Source of the DNA: Opitutaceae bacterium | Lineage (GTDB): Bacteria; Verrucomicrobiota; Verrucomicrobiia; Opitutales; Opitutaceae | DNA length: 64,000 bases | Direction of reading: 5' to 3' | Assembly: GCA_003151515.1 (NCBI GenBank) | Contig: PLXS01000030.1 | Coordinates: 139,757-203,756 of the forward strand | Part shown: positions 1 to 8,406 of the stretch, in pieces | Layout of the letters: the number at the start of each line of letters is the position of its first letter | How positions within the stretch are numbered: position 1 is the first letter of the stretch | Position numbers and translations under genes: made by a program | The notes under the pieces: model-generated | What the model was told of the DNA's origin: nothing | Seen by the model: only the letters and a program-made list of their open reading frames with translations | The model's database searches: none

Positions 1-852
1 CTCGCCGCCGGAATGGGATCCCGCTACGGCGGCCTAAAGCAGATCGACCCCGTCGGGCCGTCGGGCGAGACGATGCTCGACTACGCGGTCTTTGACGCGA
101 TCCGCGCGGGCTTTGGCAGGGCCGTCTTCGTCATCCGCAGGGACTTCGAGGCGGCGTTTGCTTCGGCGGTCACCGCCAAGTACGCGGGGAGAATAGAATG
201 CGCGACCGTTTTCCAGGAGGAGGGGGACCTGCCGGAGGGTGCCGCCCCCGCGGCGGCCAGGCAGAAGCCGTGGGGAACGGGGCACGCCGTGTGGTGCGCC
301 AGGGGCGCGGTCGCGGGCCCCTTCGCGGTCATCAACGCGGACGACTTCTACGGGGCCGGGTCCTACGGCGCCCTCGCGGCGTTCCTGGGCAGGGCGCGCG
401 GGCCCTCCTACGCGATCGTGGGCTTCCGCCTCGCCAACACGCTTTCCGAGTATGGGGCGGTGTCGCGCGGCGTCTGCCGGGAGGAGGGAGGGCGGCTCGC
501 CTCGATAACCGAGGAGACGGCGATCGCGCGGGACGACGTCGGGCCCGGCCGGCGCTTCTCGGGCTCGGAGATGGTCTCCATGAACTGCTGGGGCTTCACG
601 CCGGCGGTCTTCGACGGCCTGGGGGGCCTTCTGGGCGGGTTCCTCGCGCGCAGGGGATCGGACCCGAAGGCGGAGTTCTACCTGCCGGAGGCGGTGTCGG
701 ACCTGGTGCGCGCCGGCCGCGCCGGCGTGGAGGTGATCGCCAGCGAGGAGCCGTGGTTCGGCATCACCTACCGCGGGGACCGCGAGAGGGTCGCGGCCGC
801 CGTGGAGGTGCTTGTGGGCCGGGGCGCCTACCCGCGCAGGCTATTCGGCTGA
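1..852 (+). CDS. Sugar-phosphate nucleotidyltransferase (5' end outside window)
   Basis: The frame is open from base 1 and begins inside the nucleotide-binding signature LAAGMGSRYGGLKQ, so only a short N-terminal piece lies upstream of the window. The fold is the NTP_transferase type (GlmU/MurU/glucose-1-P uridylyltransferase relatives), which activates a sugar-1-phosphate with an NTP. INADDFYG is the metal-binding region and NCWGF a later family block. The subtype with KQIDPVGPSGE is common in Bacteroidota and Verrucomicrobiota, often beside an aminoglycoside-phosphotransferase-like sugar kinase, which recalls the AmgK-MurU pair; that partner would lie left of the window. The last 12 bases overlap tail-to-tail with the kinase gene on the other strand. 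The family is certain; the substrate is not. Confidence 0.85.
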   Translation, partial: LAAGMGSRYGGLKQIDPVGPSGETMLDYAVFDAIRAGFGRAVFVIRRDFEAAFASAVTAKYAGRIECATVFQEEGDLPEGAAPAAARQKPWGTGHAVWCARGAVAGPFAVINADDFYGAGSYGALAAFLGRARGPSYAIVGFRLANTLSEYGAVSRGVCREEGGRLASITEETAIARDDVGPGRRFSGSEMVSMNCWGFTPAVFDGLGGLLGGFLARRGSDPKAEFYLPEAVSDLVRAGRAGVEVIASEEPWFGITYRGDRERVAAAVEVLVGRGAYPRRLFG

Positions 853-1728
853 GCGCTGCAGCAGGAGCCTGACGCCCTCGATGGGCGCCTCCGTGACCCG
901 CGAGAGCGGGAAGGGGGCCCGGGCCGCCAGGGCCTGGAAGGCGAAGGGGTGGTTCAGGATGTGCCCGCTCACGCCCGCCCGGAATCCCTCCGGAAGGCTC
1001 CCGGGGAAGAGCCGGCTGGAGACGATGATGGCTAGCTTCAGGAGCTCGCCCACGGAGGCGGACACGGCCTCGGCCGCCGCGCGATCCCCCTCCGCCGCGA
1101 GGCGAAGGACCTCCGGGGCGAGCGCGGCGACCCCGTTGTTGGTCGCCGGGTCCCCGTAGAAGTGCCCCGCGACGGCCGCCGCCGTCGTGTGGCCGGTGTT
1201 CGCGCTCACGATGCGCCCCAGCCCCGACGGGTCGGCCCAGCCCTCCAGCTCAAGAAGAGCCCGGGCTATCGCGCGGCGCCCGAGGTCGTAGCCGCTGCCC
1301 TCGTCGCCGAACCTCCAGCCGATTCCGCCGGCGTAGTGGGTGCGTCCGTCCGGGGTGCGGGCGGCGATGAACGAGCCCGTGCCCGCGTGCATCACGAGAC
1401 CGGGGGACCCCCGCGTCGCGAGCTCGAGGACGGGAAACGAGTCGTCGAGAGCCGACGTGAGCCCGAAGCCGGCGAGGCCCGCGCCGAATTCCCGCCAGAA
1501 GGCCCGGCTTCCGGCCATGCAGAGGAGCGTGGACGAGATGACCGCCGAGCCGTGGCCGGCGCGCACCGCCTGGAGAGCCTCGGCGGCGATCTCCCTCGCG
1601 CGGGCGGCCCCGACGAGGCTGGGGCTGCACCCGGGACCGGTGTGCCGGGCCGCGACCGCGCCCGAGGGATCCACGAGGATGCACTCGGTCTTCGTCCCGC
1701 CCCCGTCGACGCCTATCTTCCAGGCCAT
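841..1728 (-). CDS. BadF/BadG-type N-acetylglucosamine kinase
   Basis: A 295-residue ASKHA-fold ATPase. The N-terminus IGVDGGGTKTECIL is the phosphate-1 loop; HAGTGSFIAAR and GGIGWRFGDEGSGYDLGR are the later nucleotide/sugar motifs typical of the BadF/BadG/BcrA/BcrD ATPase family as used by N-acetylglucosamine kinases. The length suits a single-domain kinase. It is the last gene of a minus-strand run (methyltransferase, SIS protein, kinase), with a 15-base gap after the SIS gene. Amino-sugar phosphorylation is inferred from the family and from the SIS and nucleotidyltransferase neighbours. Confidence 0.85.
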   Translation of the reverse strand: MAWKIGVDGGGTKTECILVDPSGAVAARHTGPGCSPSLVGAARAREIAAEALQAVRAGHGSAVISSTLLCMAGSRAFWREFGAGLAGFGLTSALDDSFPVLELATRGSPGLVMHAGTGSFIAARTPDGRTHYAGGIGWRFGDEGSGYDLGRRAIARALLELEGWADPSGLGRIVSANTGHTTAAAVAGHFYGDPATNNGVAALAPEVLRLAAEGDRAAAEAVSASVGELLKLAIIVSSRLFPGSLPEGFRAGVSGHILNHPFAFQALAARAPFPLSRVTEAPIEGVRLLLQRSAE

Positions 1729-1743
1729 GGGATTCCGGGGGGC

Positions 1744-2472
1744 TCAGGCGAGCTGCCTGCTAAGGCGGCCCCTGTAGCGGGCCGCCAGGGCTCGGTTGTG
1801 CTCGATCGCGCCCGGGAGGTTCTGGCTGCGCATCACGGGCAGGGGGTGCCCGTTGGAGCCCAGCCACTCCATGACCGCGAGCATGAGCCAGTTGAGGATG
1901 GAGCAGCCGATGAGGGTCGAGGTGGGGCCGGCGCTCATCCCGGCGCCCACCTCCACGACCGCGTCGCCCGGCACGCCGCCGTTGTCGAGCACGTGGTCCG
2001 CGACCTCGAAGAGCCTCTTTCCCGACGGGTGCTGAGACGCGGCCGCCGCGGACATCGCCATGCAGGTGAGCGCGACCACGGTGAGGCCCTTCGCGCGGGC
2101 GTAGAGGGCAACGTCCACCGGGGAGGCGTTCTTGCCCGAGTTCGAGACCACGATGACGGCCTCCCCGGCCAGCAGCTGGTACTGTCTGTCGTAGCGCGCG
2201 ACGAGGGCCTCCCCGTACCCGGGCAGGTTCTCGACGAAGCCCCCCGTCGGGTCGATGATGCCGGTGACGCAGACGAGCCCGCCGGCCCGCCCGATGATCT
2301 CGCGCGAGACGATCTCGCTGTGGCCGCTTCCGAACGTGTGGACGACGCCTCCGGCTGCGACCGACCGGCCGATGATCGGGGCGAGCCCGGCGATCACGGG
2401 CGCGTTCGCGTCCCAGGCCCTGGAGAGCAGGGCGCCGGCGCGCTCGTAGTAGGTTTGGGTTAGCTTTGCCAT
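1744..2472 (-). CDS. SIS-domain sugar-phosphate-binding protein (UPF0309 type)
   Basis: A 242-residue sugar isomerase (SIS) domain protein starting MAKLTQTYYERAG. Visible motifs are HTFGSGHSEIVSREI (phosphosugar-binding loop) and IVVSNSGKNASPVDVALYA, the classic SIS block with the SNSGKN serine loop. The family (UPF0309) is predicted to bind or isomerise phosphorylated amino sugars. The start was chosen because it matches the usual family N-terminus; the frame runs further upstream only by reading through the methyltransferase gene. The gap to that upstream gene is 11 bases, so the genes are probably cotranscribed. The partner kinase suggests a role downstream of GlcNAc or MurNAc phosphorylation. 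Confidence 0.85.
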   Translation of the reverse strand: MAKLTQTYYERAGALLSRAWDANAPVIAGLAPIIGRSVAAGGVVHTFGSGHSEIVSREIIGRAGGLVCVTGIIDPTGGFVENLPGYGEALVARYDRQYQLLAGEAVIVVSNSGKNASPVDVALYARAKGLTVVALTCMAMSAAAASQHPSGKRLFEVADHVLDNGGVPGDAVVEVGAGMSAGPTSTLIGCSILNWLMLAVMEWLGSNGHPLPVMRSQNLPGAIEHNRALAARYRGRLSRQLA

Positions 2473-2483
2473 GGGAAGGGGTG

Positions 2484-3398
2484 TCAGGCCGCGCCGCGGG
2501 GGGCCTCCCACCGGCCGTAGATGCCGCACGGCAGCACCTTGCCGTCCCGGTGTATGGGCAGCCCCACCTCGCCGGCCGCTATGGCCCCGTGCCGGTCGCC
2601 GAGCAGCTGGGCGAGGAGGTTCGCGACAACGGTCGGCGAGAGCCGGGCCGTGTAGGCGTTGATGAGGAAGAAGAGGGGCCTGTCCGAGAGCAGCGCGCGG
2701 CATTCCTGCAGGAGGTCCCAGAGGTTGTCCTCCAGCCTCCACATCTCCCCTGTGCTCCCCCGCCCGTAGGTCGGGGGGTCCATGACCACCGCGTCGTAGC
2801 GGCGGCCCCGCTTCACCTCGCGCCGCACGAAGCGCAGGCAGTCGTCCGCGATGAATCGGATGGGCGAGTCGCGCAGGCCGCACAGGGCGGCGTTCTCCCT
2901 GCACCACTTGACCATCCCCTCGGAGGCGTCGACGTGGCACACGGAGGCCCCCGCCCGGGCGGCGGCGCACGTCGCGGCCCCGGTGTAGCCGAAGAGGTTG
3001 AGAACGCTGACCTCGCGACCCGCCGAGCGCACAGCCGAGTCGATCCAGTCCCAGTTGACGGCCTGCTCGGGGAACAGCCCCGTGTGCTTGAACGACGTCG
3101 GGCGGATCTTGAACGTGAGCCCCAGCGCGTCGTAGCGGATCTCCCAATGCTCGGGCAGCGGCCTTCGGAACTCCCAGCGGCCGCCGCCCGTCTCGCCGCG
3201 GTGGTAGAGGCCGTCCCAGTGCTCCCAGCGCGCGCCGGGCTCGGCGCCGGTCCTCGGCCAGAGGACCTGCGGGTCCGGCCGCACGAGGGTGTAGGGGCCC
3301 CACCGCTCCTGCTTCATCCCGTCGCCGCAGTCGACCAGCTGGTAGTCGCGCCACCGGTCGGCGACTAGGAGCGGCGGACGTTGGACGGCGATGGGCAT
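2484..3398 (-). CDS. Class I SAM-dependent methyltransferase (RlmI/RlmK-like)
   Basis: A 304-residue protein of the Methyltrans_SAM type that includes the catalytic halves of 23S rRNA methyltransferases RlmI and RlmL/K. The SAM-binding motif I is VLNLFGYTGAAT (about residues 132-143), followed by HVDASEGMVKWCREN, and MDPPTYGRG (about 206-214) is the catalytic motif IV. The N-terminal third holds the small beta module of this family. The start MPIAVQRPP was preferred over an upstream ATG at 3581, because the longer form would overlap the divergent DUF481 gene. It leads the minus-strand operon with the SIS and kinase genes. The RNA target cannot be read from the sequence. Confidence 0.82.
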   Translation of the reverse strand: MPIAVQRPPLLVADRWRDYQLVDCGDGMKQERWGPYTLVRPDPQVLWPRTGAEPGARWEHWDGLYHRGETGGGRWEFRRPLPEHWEIRYDALGLTFKIRPTSFKHTGLFPEQAVNWDWIDSAVRSAGREVSVLNLFGYTGAATCAAARAGASVCHVDASEGMVKWCRENAALCGLRDSPIRFIADDCLRFVRREVKRGRRYDAVVMDPPTYGRGSTGEMWRLEDNLWDLLQECRALLSDRPLFFLINAYTARLSPTVVANLLAQLLGDRHGAIAAGEVGLPIHRDGKVLPCGIYGRWEAPRGAA

Positions 3399-3566
3399 CG
3401 GGCGGTTCCAGTCCCGAGGCAATCCCCCGCGGCCGCATAAGTAAAGACGCGAGCGGGCGCGCGAGGCCCGCGGCGAACTTCGATTGAACTCGGCGTTTGA
3501 CTGGAGGTCCGAGAAGGGTTGTCCTTTGCAGCCCATTTGTCTGAAACCAGCGCAAACCTCGTGAAC

Positions 3567-4616
3567 ATGACCAAGATACATGCCCTTGCCCGGACGGCCC
3601 TCGTCCTGGCGTCCTTTTGCGCGCTGCGCGCCGCCGCCGACGTCGTCGTCACGACGAACGGAGCGCGGATCGTCGGAAAGATAACCTCGATAGGCGACGG
3701 GACCATCGTGGTCGCGACCGACTACGCCGGCGAAATAAAGGTGAAGCAGGGCCTCGTCTCATCGATCGAGACCGACCGTCCGGTCGCGGTCAGGCTGGCG
3801 AACGGCGAAAGGGTCATCGGCATCGTGACGCCGGCCGACCAGGGCAGGCTCAGGATAGCGGGCTCCAACAGCGAGACCTACGCCACGATGCAGCAGGTTG
3901 CGGCGTCGTGGGCCGCGGGCGAGGAGGATCCGCTGATCGTGGCCCAGAGGCGCAAGTGGAGCTACGTCGTCGGCGTCGACATCAACGGCGAGACGGGCAC
4001 CGACAACCAAGTCGGCACCAACCTCCTGTTCAAGGCGACGCTCAAGGGCCCCGTGGACGACCTGCAGCTGTACACGAACTACAACCGGCAGGTCACGAAC
4101 GGCGAGAAGTCGGTCGACCAGTTCAAGGCCGGCGTGGACTACGCGGACAATTTCTCCGACGGAAAGTCGTGGTACGTGCGCGACGAGGCGGGATTCGACC
4201 GCGTGATGAAGATCACGTTCGAGGACACGGCGGCCTTCGGGTTTGGATACGACTTCACCAAGACCGCGAACCAGCAGCTGACCGGGCGCGTGGGCCTCTC
4301 CTACCGCGACTACAGGTACTCGGACGAGGCGGGCACGCCCGCGCTGAGCGCGGTCGGCGGCGACTTGGAGCTGGAGTACATGAGGAAGTTCTGGAGGTCC
4401 GAGCTCCACGACAAGGTCACCTTCCTTCCGGACTTCCAGGACACCTCCAACTACGTCATCACCCACGACCTGCACTACTCGGTCCCGCTCACGGCGTCGC
4501 TCTGGAAGCTGGGCATGGGGGTCACGAACAGCTACGACAGCAAGCCTGTCGCGGGCGTCAGCAAGATAGAGACGCTCTACTACACGCGCCTTGAGCTGAC
4601 CTGGAAGCAGAAGTAG
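3567..4616 (+). CDS. DUF481 family outer-membrane protein
   Basis: A 349-residue exported protein. MTKIHALARTALVLASFCALRAAA is a signal peptide (20 residues or so, cleaved after ARAA-type site), which decides the start. Residues 25-120 form a small beta domain (GKITSIGDGTIVVATDYAG, then VRLANGERVIGIV). From about residue 130 there is a run of amphipathic strands ending in YYTRLELTWKQK with a terminal aromatic/basic stretch, as in DUF481/YdiY salt-induced beta-barrel proteins. It is transcribed divergently from the methyltransferase operon; the 168-base gap must hold both promoters. Probable location is the outer membrane; the biochemical function is unknown. Confidence 0.8.
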   Translation: MTKIHALARTALVLASFCALRAAADVVVTTNGARIVGKITSIGDGTIVVATDYAGEIKVKQGLVSSIETDRPVAVRLANGERVIGIVTPADQGRLRIAGSNSETYATMQQVAASWAAGEEDPLIVAQRRKWSYVVGVDINGETGTDNQVGTNLLFKATLKGPVDDLQLYTNYNRQVTNGEKSVDQFKAGVDYADNFSDGKSWYVRDEAGFDRVMKITFEDTAAFGFGYDFTKTANQQLTGRVGLSYRDYRYSDEAGTPALSAVGGDLELEYMRKFWRSELHDKVTFLPDFQDTSNYVITHDLHYSVPLTASLWKLGMGVTNSYDSKPVAGVSKIETLYYTRLELTWKQK

Positions 4617-4623
4617 GCCGGCA

Positions 4624-5241
4624 TCAGGTCCCGTAGAGTCGGTCGCCGAAGTCGCCCAGTCCGGGCAGGATGTACTTGCGCTCGTTGAGCGCGCGGTCGA
4701 GGACGGCCACGTGGATCGAGGCGTCCGGGTGGCGCCTCGAGACCGTCTCGACGCCCTCGGGGGCCGCGATGATGCAGACCAGGCGCGGGGCCGCGCCCCC
4801 CGCCTGCTTGACGACGTCGATCGCCTGGGCGGCGGACCCGCCCGTTGCGAGCATGGGGTCGACGACGAAGACCCTCCTTCCCGCAAGGGGCGGCAGCTTC
4901 TTGTAATAGCTCCTGGCGACCGCCGTCGCGTGGTCGCGCTCGAGGCCCACGTAGCCCACGCTCACGTCGGGGAACACGTCGAGGAACGGCTGCACCATGG
5001 AGACGCCGGCGCGCAGGATGGCCACGACCACGATCGGCTCGTGGGCGAGCACGCGCCCGGTCGTGGCCTCCAGGGGCGTCTCGACCGCCTTGGGCTCCGT
5101 CTCCAGGTCGCGCGTGGCGTCGATCGCCAGCATGAGCGTGAGCTGGTAGGCGAGTGTCCTGAACGTGGCGGGCTTGGTGGTCTTGTCGCGCAGGTGCGTC
5201 ACGACGTGGTCCGCCAGGGGGTGCTTTAGAACGCTGAGCAT
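4624..5241 (-). CDS. upp: Uracil phosphoribosyltransferase
   Basis: A 205-residue enzyme converting uracil and PRPP to UMP in pyrimidine salvage. Family landmarks are MLSVLKHPL at the start, AILRAGVSM, the PRPP-binding loop VVDPMLATGGSA, and the C-terminal GLGDFGDRLYGT, which is nearly diagnostic for Upp. The length matches the family (about 208). The gene starts 5 bases after the stop of the upstream deoxyribosyltransferase-like gene, so the two form a salvage operon. Confidence 0.96.
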   Translation of the reverse strand: MLSVLKHPLADHVVTHLRDKTTKPATFRTLAYQLTLMLAIDATRDLETEPKAVETPLEATTGRVLAHEPIVVVAILRAGVSMVQPFLDVFPDVSVGYVGLERDHATAVARSYYKKLPPLAGRRVFVVDPMLATGGSAAQAIDVVKQAGGAAPRLVCIIAAPEGVETVSRRHPDASIHVAVLDRALNERKYILPGLGDFGDRLYGT

Positions 5242-5246
5242 AGGGG

Positions 5247-5939
5247 CTAAAGGAGGCTCCTCTGGACCTTGAGCTCGAGGAAGCCCTCGAACTCGCGCCG
5301 CAGCGGCTTCTCCTTGCCGCGCAGCGCGGGCATAAGGGAAAGCCAGTTGTAGACCTCCTCGCGCAGGTGCCTGGGCATGACCGGCTCGGTGTCGCGCAGC
5401 CGGTCGAACGCCCGGACCACCGAGGCGGCTATGTCGTCGCAGAGCCGCTGCGCGTCGGCGGAGCTGTGCTGGCCCGCGAGGCGGCTCACCTCGTCGATCT
5501 TGCGGTGGCGCCTCTTCAGTATCGCCTTGTACGCCCCGAGCCCGTCCAGCGACAGGACGGCGGTGCGCGGATAGTGGTTGGCCATCGGGTTCCACTGCGA
5601 CGGCTTGCCTCCCGCTCCGCGCCGGTCGCTTCGCAGGATGACAGACGGGATGTCCGCGAACTTGGCCAACATGAACTCGGCGACCGTTCCGCTGTCCAGG
5701 TCGGCGCCGTCGAAGTTGAAGAGGGCCAGGTCGCAGCCCACGAGGCTGCGGATGTGGTGGTCGCGAATCGTGCGCGGGGTCGTGCCGCGCGGGTCCAGGT
5801 CCTGCGGAAGCACGCAGAGGTATCGGCCGTGCGACTTCTCGTAGATGGCCTCGGCGAGGTAGGCGTTCCCGATGAGGTGCTTGATGTCGAACATCTCCCC
5901 GGCGAAGAACACGTTGAGGCTGCGCAGCTTTTTCTTCAT
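5247..5939 (-). CDS. Nucleoside 2-deoxyribosyltransferase-like protein
   Basis: A 230-residue protein resembling nucleoside 2-deoxyribosyltransferases and related Rossmann-like nucleoside-cleaving proteins. It begins MKKKLRSLNVFFAGEMFDIKHLIGN, with the FFAGEMFD strand-loop where family members carry the substrate loop, and has FNFDGADLDSGTVAEFMLA, matching the D-G-x-x-x-D-S-G-T family block with its acidic residues. The C-terminal 90 residues (KRRHRKIDEVSRL onward) are helical and longer than in the minimal family. It is 5 bases upstream of upp, so base exchange or nucleobase release feeding UMP salvage is a reasonable inference. No secretion signal. Confidence 0.75.
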   Translation of the reverse strand: MKKKLRSLNVFFAGEMFDIKHLIGNAYLAEAIYEKSHGRYLCVLPQDLDPRGTTPRTIRDHHIRSLVGCDLALFNFDGADLDSGTVAEFMLAKFADIPSVILRSDRRGAGGKPSQWNPMANHYPRTAVLSLDGLGAYKAILKRRHRKIDEVSRLAGQHSSADAQRLCDDIAASVVRAFDRLRDTEPVMPRHLREEVYNWLSLMPALRGKEKPLRREFEGFLELKVQRSLL

Positions 5940-6009
5940 GGAGCCCTAAGCCGGAACTAAGCCCGCAAGCGAGGCCCCGGACAATGCAAATCCAAGGCGG
6001 GCCCGGCCT

Positions 6010-8406
6010 TCAGGGCTCTAGCTCGAGCGAATGCTGCGCGGGGCCGGGCAGGAACGGGGTCGGGTCGCCGCGGACCCAGGCCTCGTGCCCGGCCCGGAAA
6101 TACGGCGAGAGCGGGTTCGCGCACTGGCCTCCGGGCATGTGGAATATGCCCTGGGCCTCGCGCCCCGGCGCGACGTCGAAGCGCTCGCTTGCCCCGAACG
6201 ACGGCTGCTGCACGCGGGGCATGTTGGAGTCGCCCGGAAGGGGCTCCTCGGGCATCCGCAGCCAGAGCGAGGCCCAGCGGGGCAGGCTCCGCGCGAAGGG
6301 GTGCTCGATCCGCGCGGTGTTGCGCCGGCCCCAGGTGGCGTCCGCCGGCTTGAGCCCATCGCTCGCGAGCGACCGCGACACCTCGTCCGCGGCCGCCAGG
6401 AAGAGGTCGTCCCAGGTCCCGTAAGAGCGGTCCAGCAGGTTGGCCGGCCTCTTCGCCGCGAGCTCGAGCACCGTGTCCTCGCAGTTCAGCCGCGCCCACG
6501 AGAAGTCGGCGCAGATAGCGACGCAGGGCGCGAAGATGGGATCGAGGATGCGGCGCGAGGCGGCCAACCGGAACGCGCGGACGATCCGGTAGCTGGACGA
6601 GGCGGGGTCCGCCCGGCCCTCCCAACGCCGCGCCGCCTCCAGGAGCGCGGCGCGCGCCGGCTGCCCGGACAGGGCGCGGGGGCTGAGCGTCGCCAGCAGG
6701 AGCGCGTGCCAGGGCTCAAGCAGGAGCGCGCGGTCGTCGAGCTGGACGGAGAGGAGGTCGGCCGGGCCCACGGGTCGGCCGGAGCGCGCGAGCGCGGCGA
6801 CGTCGTCGCGGATCTGGCGGGCCCGGGCAGCGATGTCGTAGCCGGCGTCACCCAGCAACTCGAGCGACTTCCCGCCGACCGTGCGGTTGTTGGCCGTCCA
6901 CAGGTATCCCGGGGCCGGGGAGACGATGGCCGGGATCTCCCCCGGGGCCAGATAGCCGTCCCAGCGGCGGTCGCCGAAGCTCCACTTGGCCGGGAGGCGC
7001 CCGTCGTATCCCACCCTCCTCGGAAGGAAGCCTGCGATCGTCCAGGCGACGGCGCCCGACGAGTCGGCCACGAGGAAGTTCTGGGCGGGGATCCCCATGG
7101 TGTGGGCGATCTCGACCGCCCCGCGCGCGTCCTTCGCTTCCTCGATGTCGATCAGACCCAGGTTGGTCGCCGCGGGATCGTCCTCGGTCCAGTGAAGGAC
7201 GAACCAGCGCCCCTCGGGCGCCTCCGCGACCACCGGGCCCCAGACGGACCAGCGGAATTCCATGGACACCGGCGACGAGCCGCGGACGGCGACCGTCTCG
7301 CGGCGCACCTCGAACTGCGACAGGCCGGTTCCCTTGGGCCCGTGGTAGAGCTCGGGCGCGGGGCCCGGGTCGACACGGATGACGTCCGAGGTGCCCGCAT
7401 AGGAGTTCGTGAAGCCCCACGCGATCCTCCCTGTGCTCCCGGCGACCAGGCCCGGGTTGCCGGGAAGGGTGACGCCGGTCTCGTCGTGCCCCGGCCAGCG
7501 CAGCGTCACCCGGTACCAGATGTTCGGCACGCCGAGATGAAGGTGCATGTCGTTCGCCAGGAGCGCGGGCCCGCCGCCCGCAAGCGCGCCGGCGACGGCG
7601 ATGCTGTTCGAGCCCGGCGTGCCCGCTTCTCCCCAGGGGTCGCCCTCCCGGGCGGACGCGACCGCGGGCGCCTCCCCGGCCTTCCTCAGGTCCACCTCGG
7701 AGGCCGGGGGGATCGGCGCGGGTGCGGCGGAGCTTGAATCCAGGGCGGCGTCGTCCGCCGTCGACAGCGGGGCGAAGAACGCCAGGGAGGCCGGGCCCAG
7801 CGCGTCGCGGATGGCGGCGAGCGAGCGCACGTAGCGGCCCGTAGGCTCCTGCAGGTCGAGGGTCATGGCGTACGTGACGAGCAGGCAGTCCTCGGGCTCC
7901 CACGCGCGCGGCTCCATGCGCAGGATGGCGTACTCCCACGGCGTGGCGCGCAGCGAGGCAAGGCCGTCGTTGACGCCCTGCGCGTAGGCCTCGACCAGGG
8001 CCCTGTGCGCCGGGCTCTCGAGGGCCAGGGCGCGCCGGGCGAGCTGGCGGAAGCCATGCATCCTCGCCTCCCTGTCGAGGCCGATGGCCGGCTTGCCGAA
8101 GAGCTCGGCGAGCTCGCCCGCCCCGCGGCGCCGCAGGATGTCCATCTGGAAGAAGCGGTCCTGGGCGTGGAGCCATCCCGTCGCGCGGGCGACGTCCTGG
8201 CGGCTCGCGCCCGTGACGGTCACGACGCCCAGCGAGTCGCGCTGGACCCGAACGGGGGAACCGAGGCCCGGGGCGCGCACCGCCCCGTCCAGGACCGGCA
8301 GGCTGGCCTCGATGCGGCCGTGAAGCCAGAGGCCGGCCGCGGCGGCGGCAGCCAGCGCGAGCGCCAAGATGAGGCCGGCAGCCGCCAGCAGTCGGCGCGC
8401 GGTCAT
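6010..8406 (-). CDS. Penicillin acylase family protein (Ntn hydrolase)
   Basis: A 798-residue N-terminal-nucleophile amidohydrolase. MTARRLLAAAGLILALALAA is a signal peptide or membrane anchor, so the enzyme acts in the periplasm. The alpha chain (about 40-265) contains GWLHAQDRFFQMDILRRRGAGEL, here broken as GWLHAQDRFFQM and RRRGAGELAE. The processing site is GTPGSNSIAVAG, with Ser266 as the predicted autocatalytic nucleophile. The beta chain has LLANDMHLHLGVPN and GVTLPGNPGLVAGSTGRIAWGF-type blocks (shortened here). Relatives cleave penicillin G, acyl-homoserine lactones or other amides; the substrate is not predictable. The start ATG overlaps the stop of the DUF5069-gluconokinase gene (ATGA), so translation is coupled. 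Confidence 0.9.
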   Translation of the reverse strand: MTARRLLAAAGLILALALAAAAAAGLWLHGRIEASLPVLDGAVRAPGLGSPVRVQRDSLGVVTVTGASRQDVARATGWLHAQDRFFQMDILRRRGAGELAELFGKPAIGLDREARMHGFRQLARRALALESPAHRALVEAYAQGVNDGLASLRATPWEYAILRMEPRAWEPEDCLLVTYAMTLDLQEPTGRYVRSLAAIRDALGPASLAFFAPLSTADDAALDSSSAAPAPIPPASEVDLRKAGEAPAVASAREGDPWGEAGTPGSNSIAVAGALAGGGPALLANDMHLHLGVPNIWYRVTLRWPGHDETGVTLPGNPGLVAGSTGRIAWGFTNSYAGTSDVIRVDPGPAPELYHGPKGTGLSQFEVRRETVAVRGSSPVSMEFRWSVWGPVVAEAPEGRWFVLHWTEDDPAATNLGLIDIEEAKDARGAVEIAHTMGIPAQNFLVADSSGAVAWTIAGFLPRRVGYDGRLPAKWSFGDRRWDGYLAPGEIPAIVSPAPGYLWTANNRTVGGKSLELLGDAGYDIAARARQIRDDVAALARSGRPVGPADLLSVQLDDRALLLEPWHALLLATLSPRALSGQPARAALLEAARRWEGRADPASSSYRIVRAFRLAASRRILDPIFAPCVAICADFSWARLNCEDTVLELAAKRPANLLDRSYGTWDDLFLAAADEVSRSLASDGLKPADATWGRRNTARIEHPFARSLPRWASLWLRMPEEPLPGDSNMPRVQQPSFGASERFDVAPGREAQGIFHMPGGQCANPLSPYFRAGHEAWVRGDPTPFLPGPAQHSLELEP

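Noticed and set aside
1744..3555. Apparent 603-residue SIS fusion on the minus strand
   Set aside because: The N-terminal half is a shadow of the methyltransferase gene in another frame. The SIS protein begins at 2472 with a normal family start.
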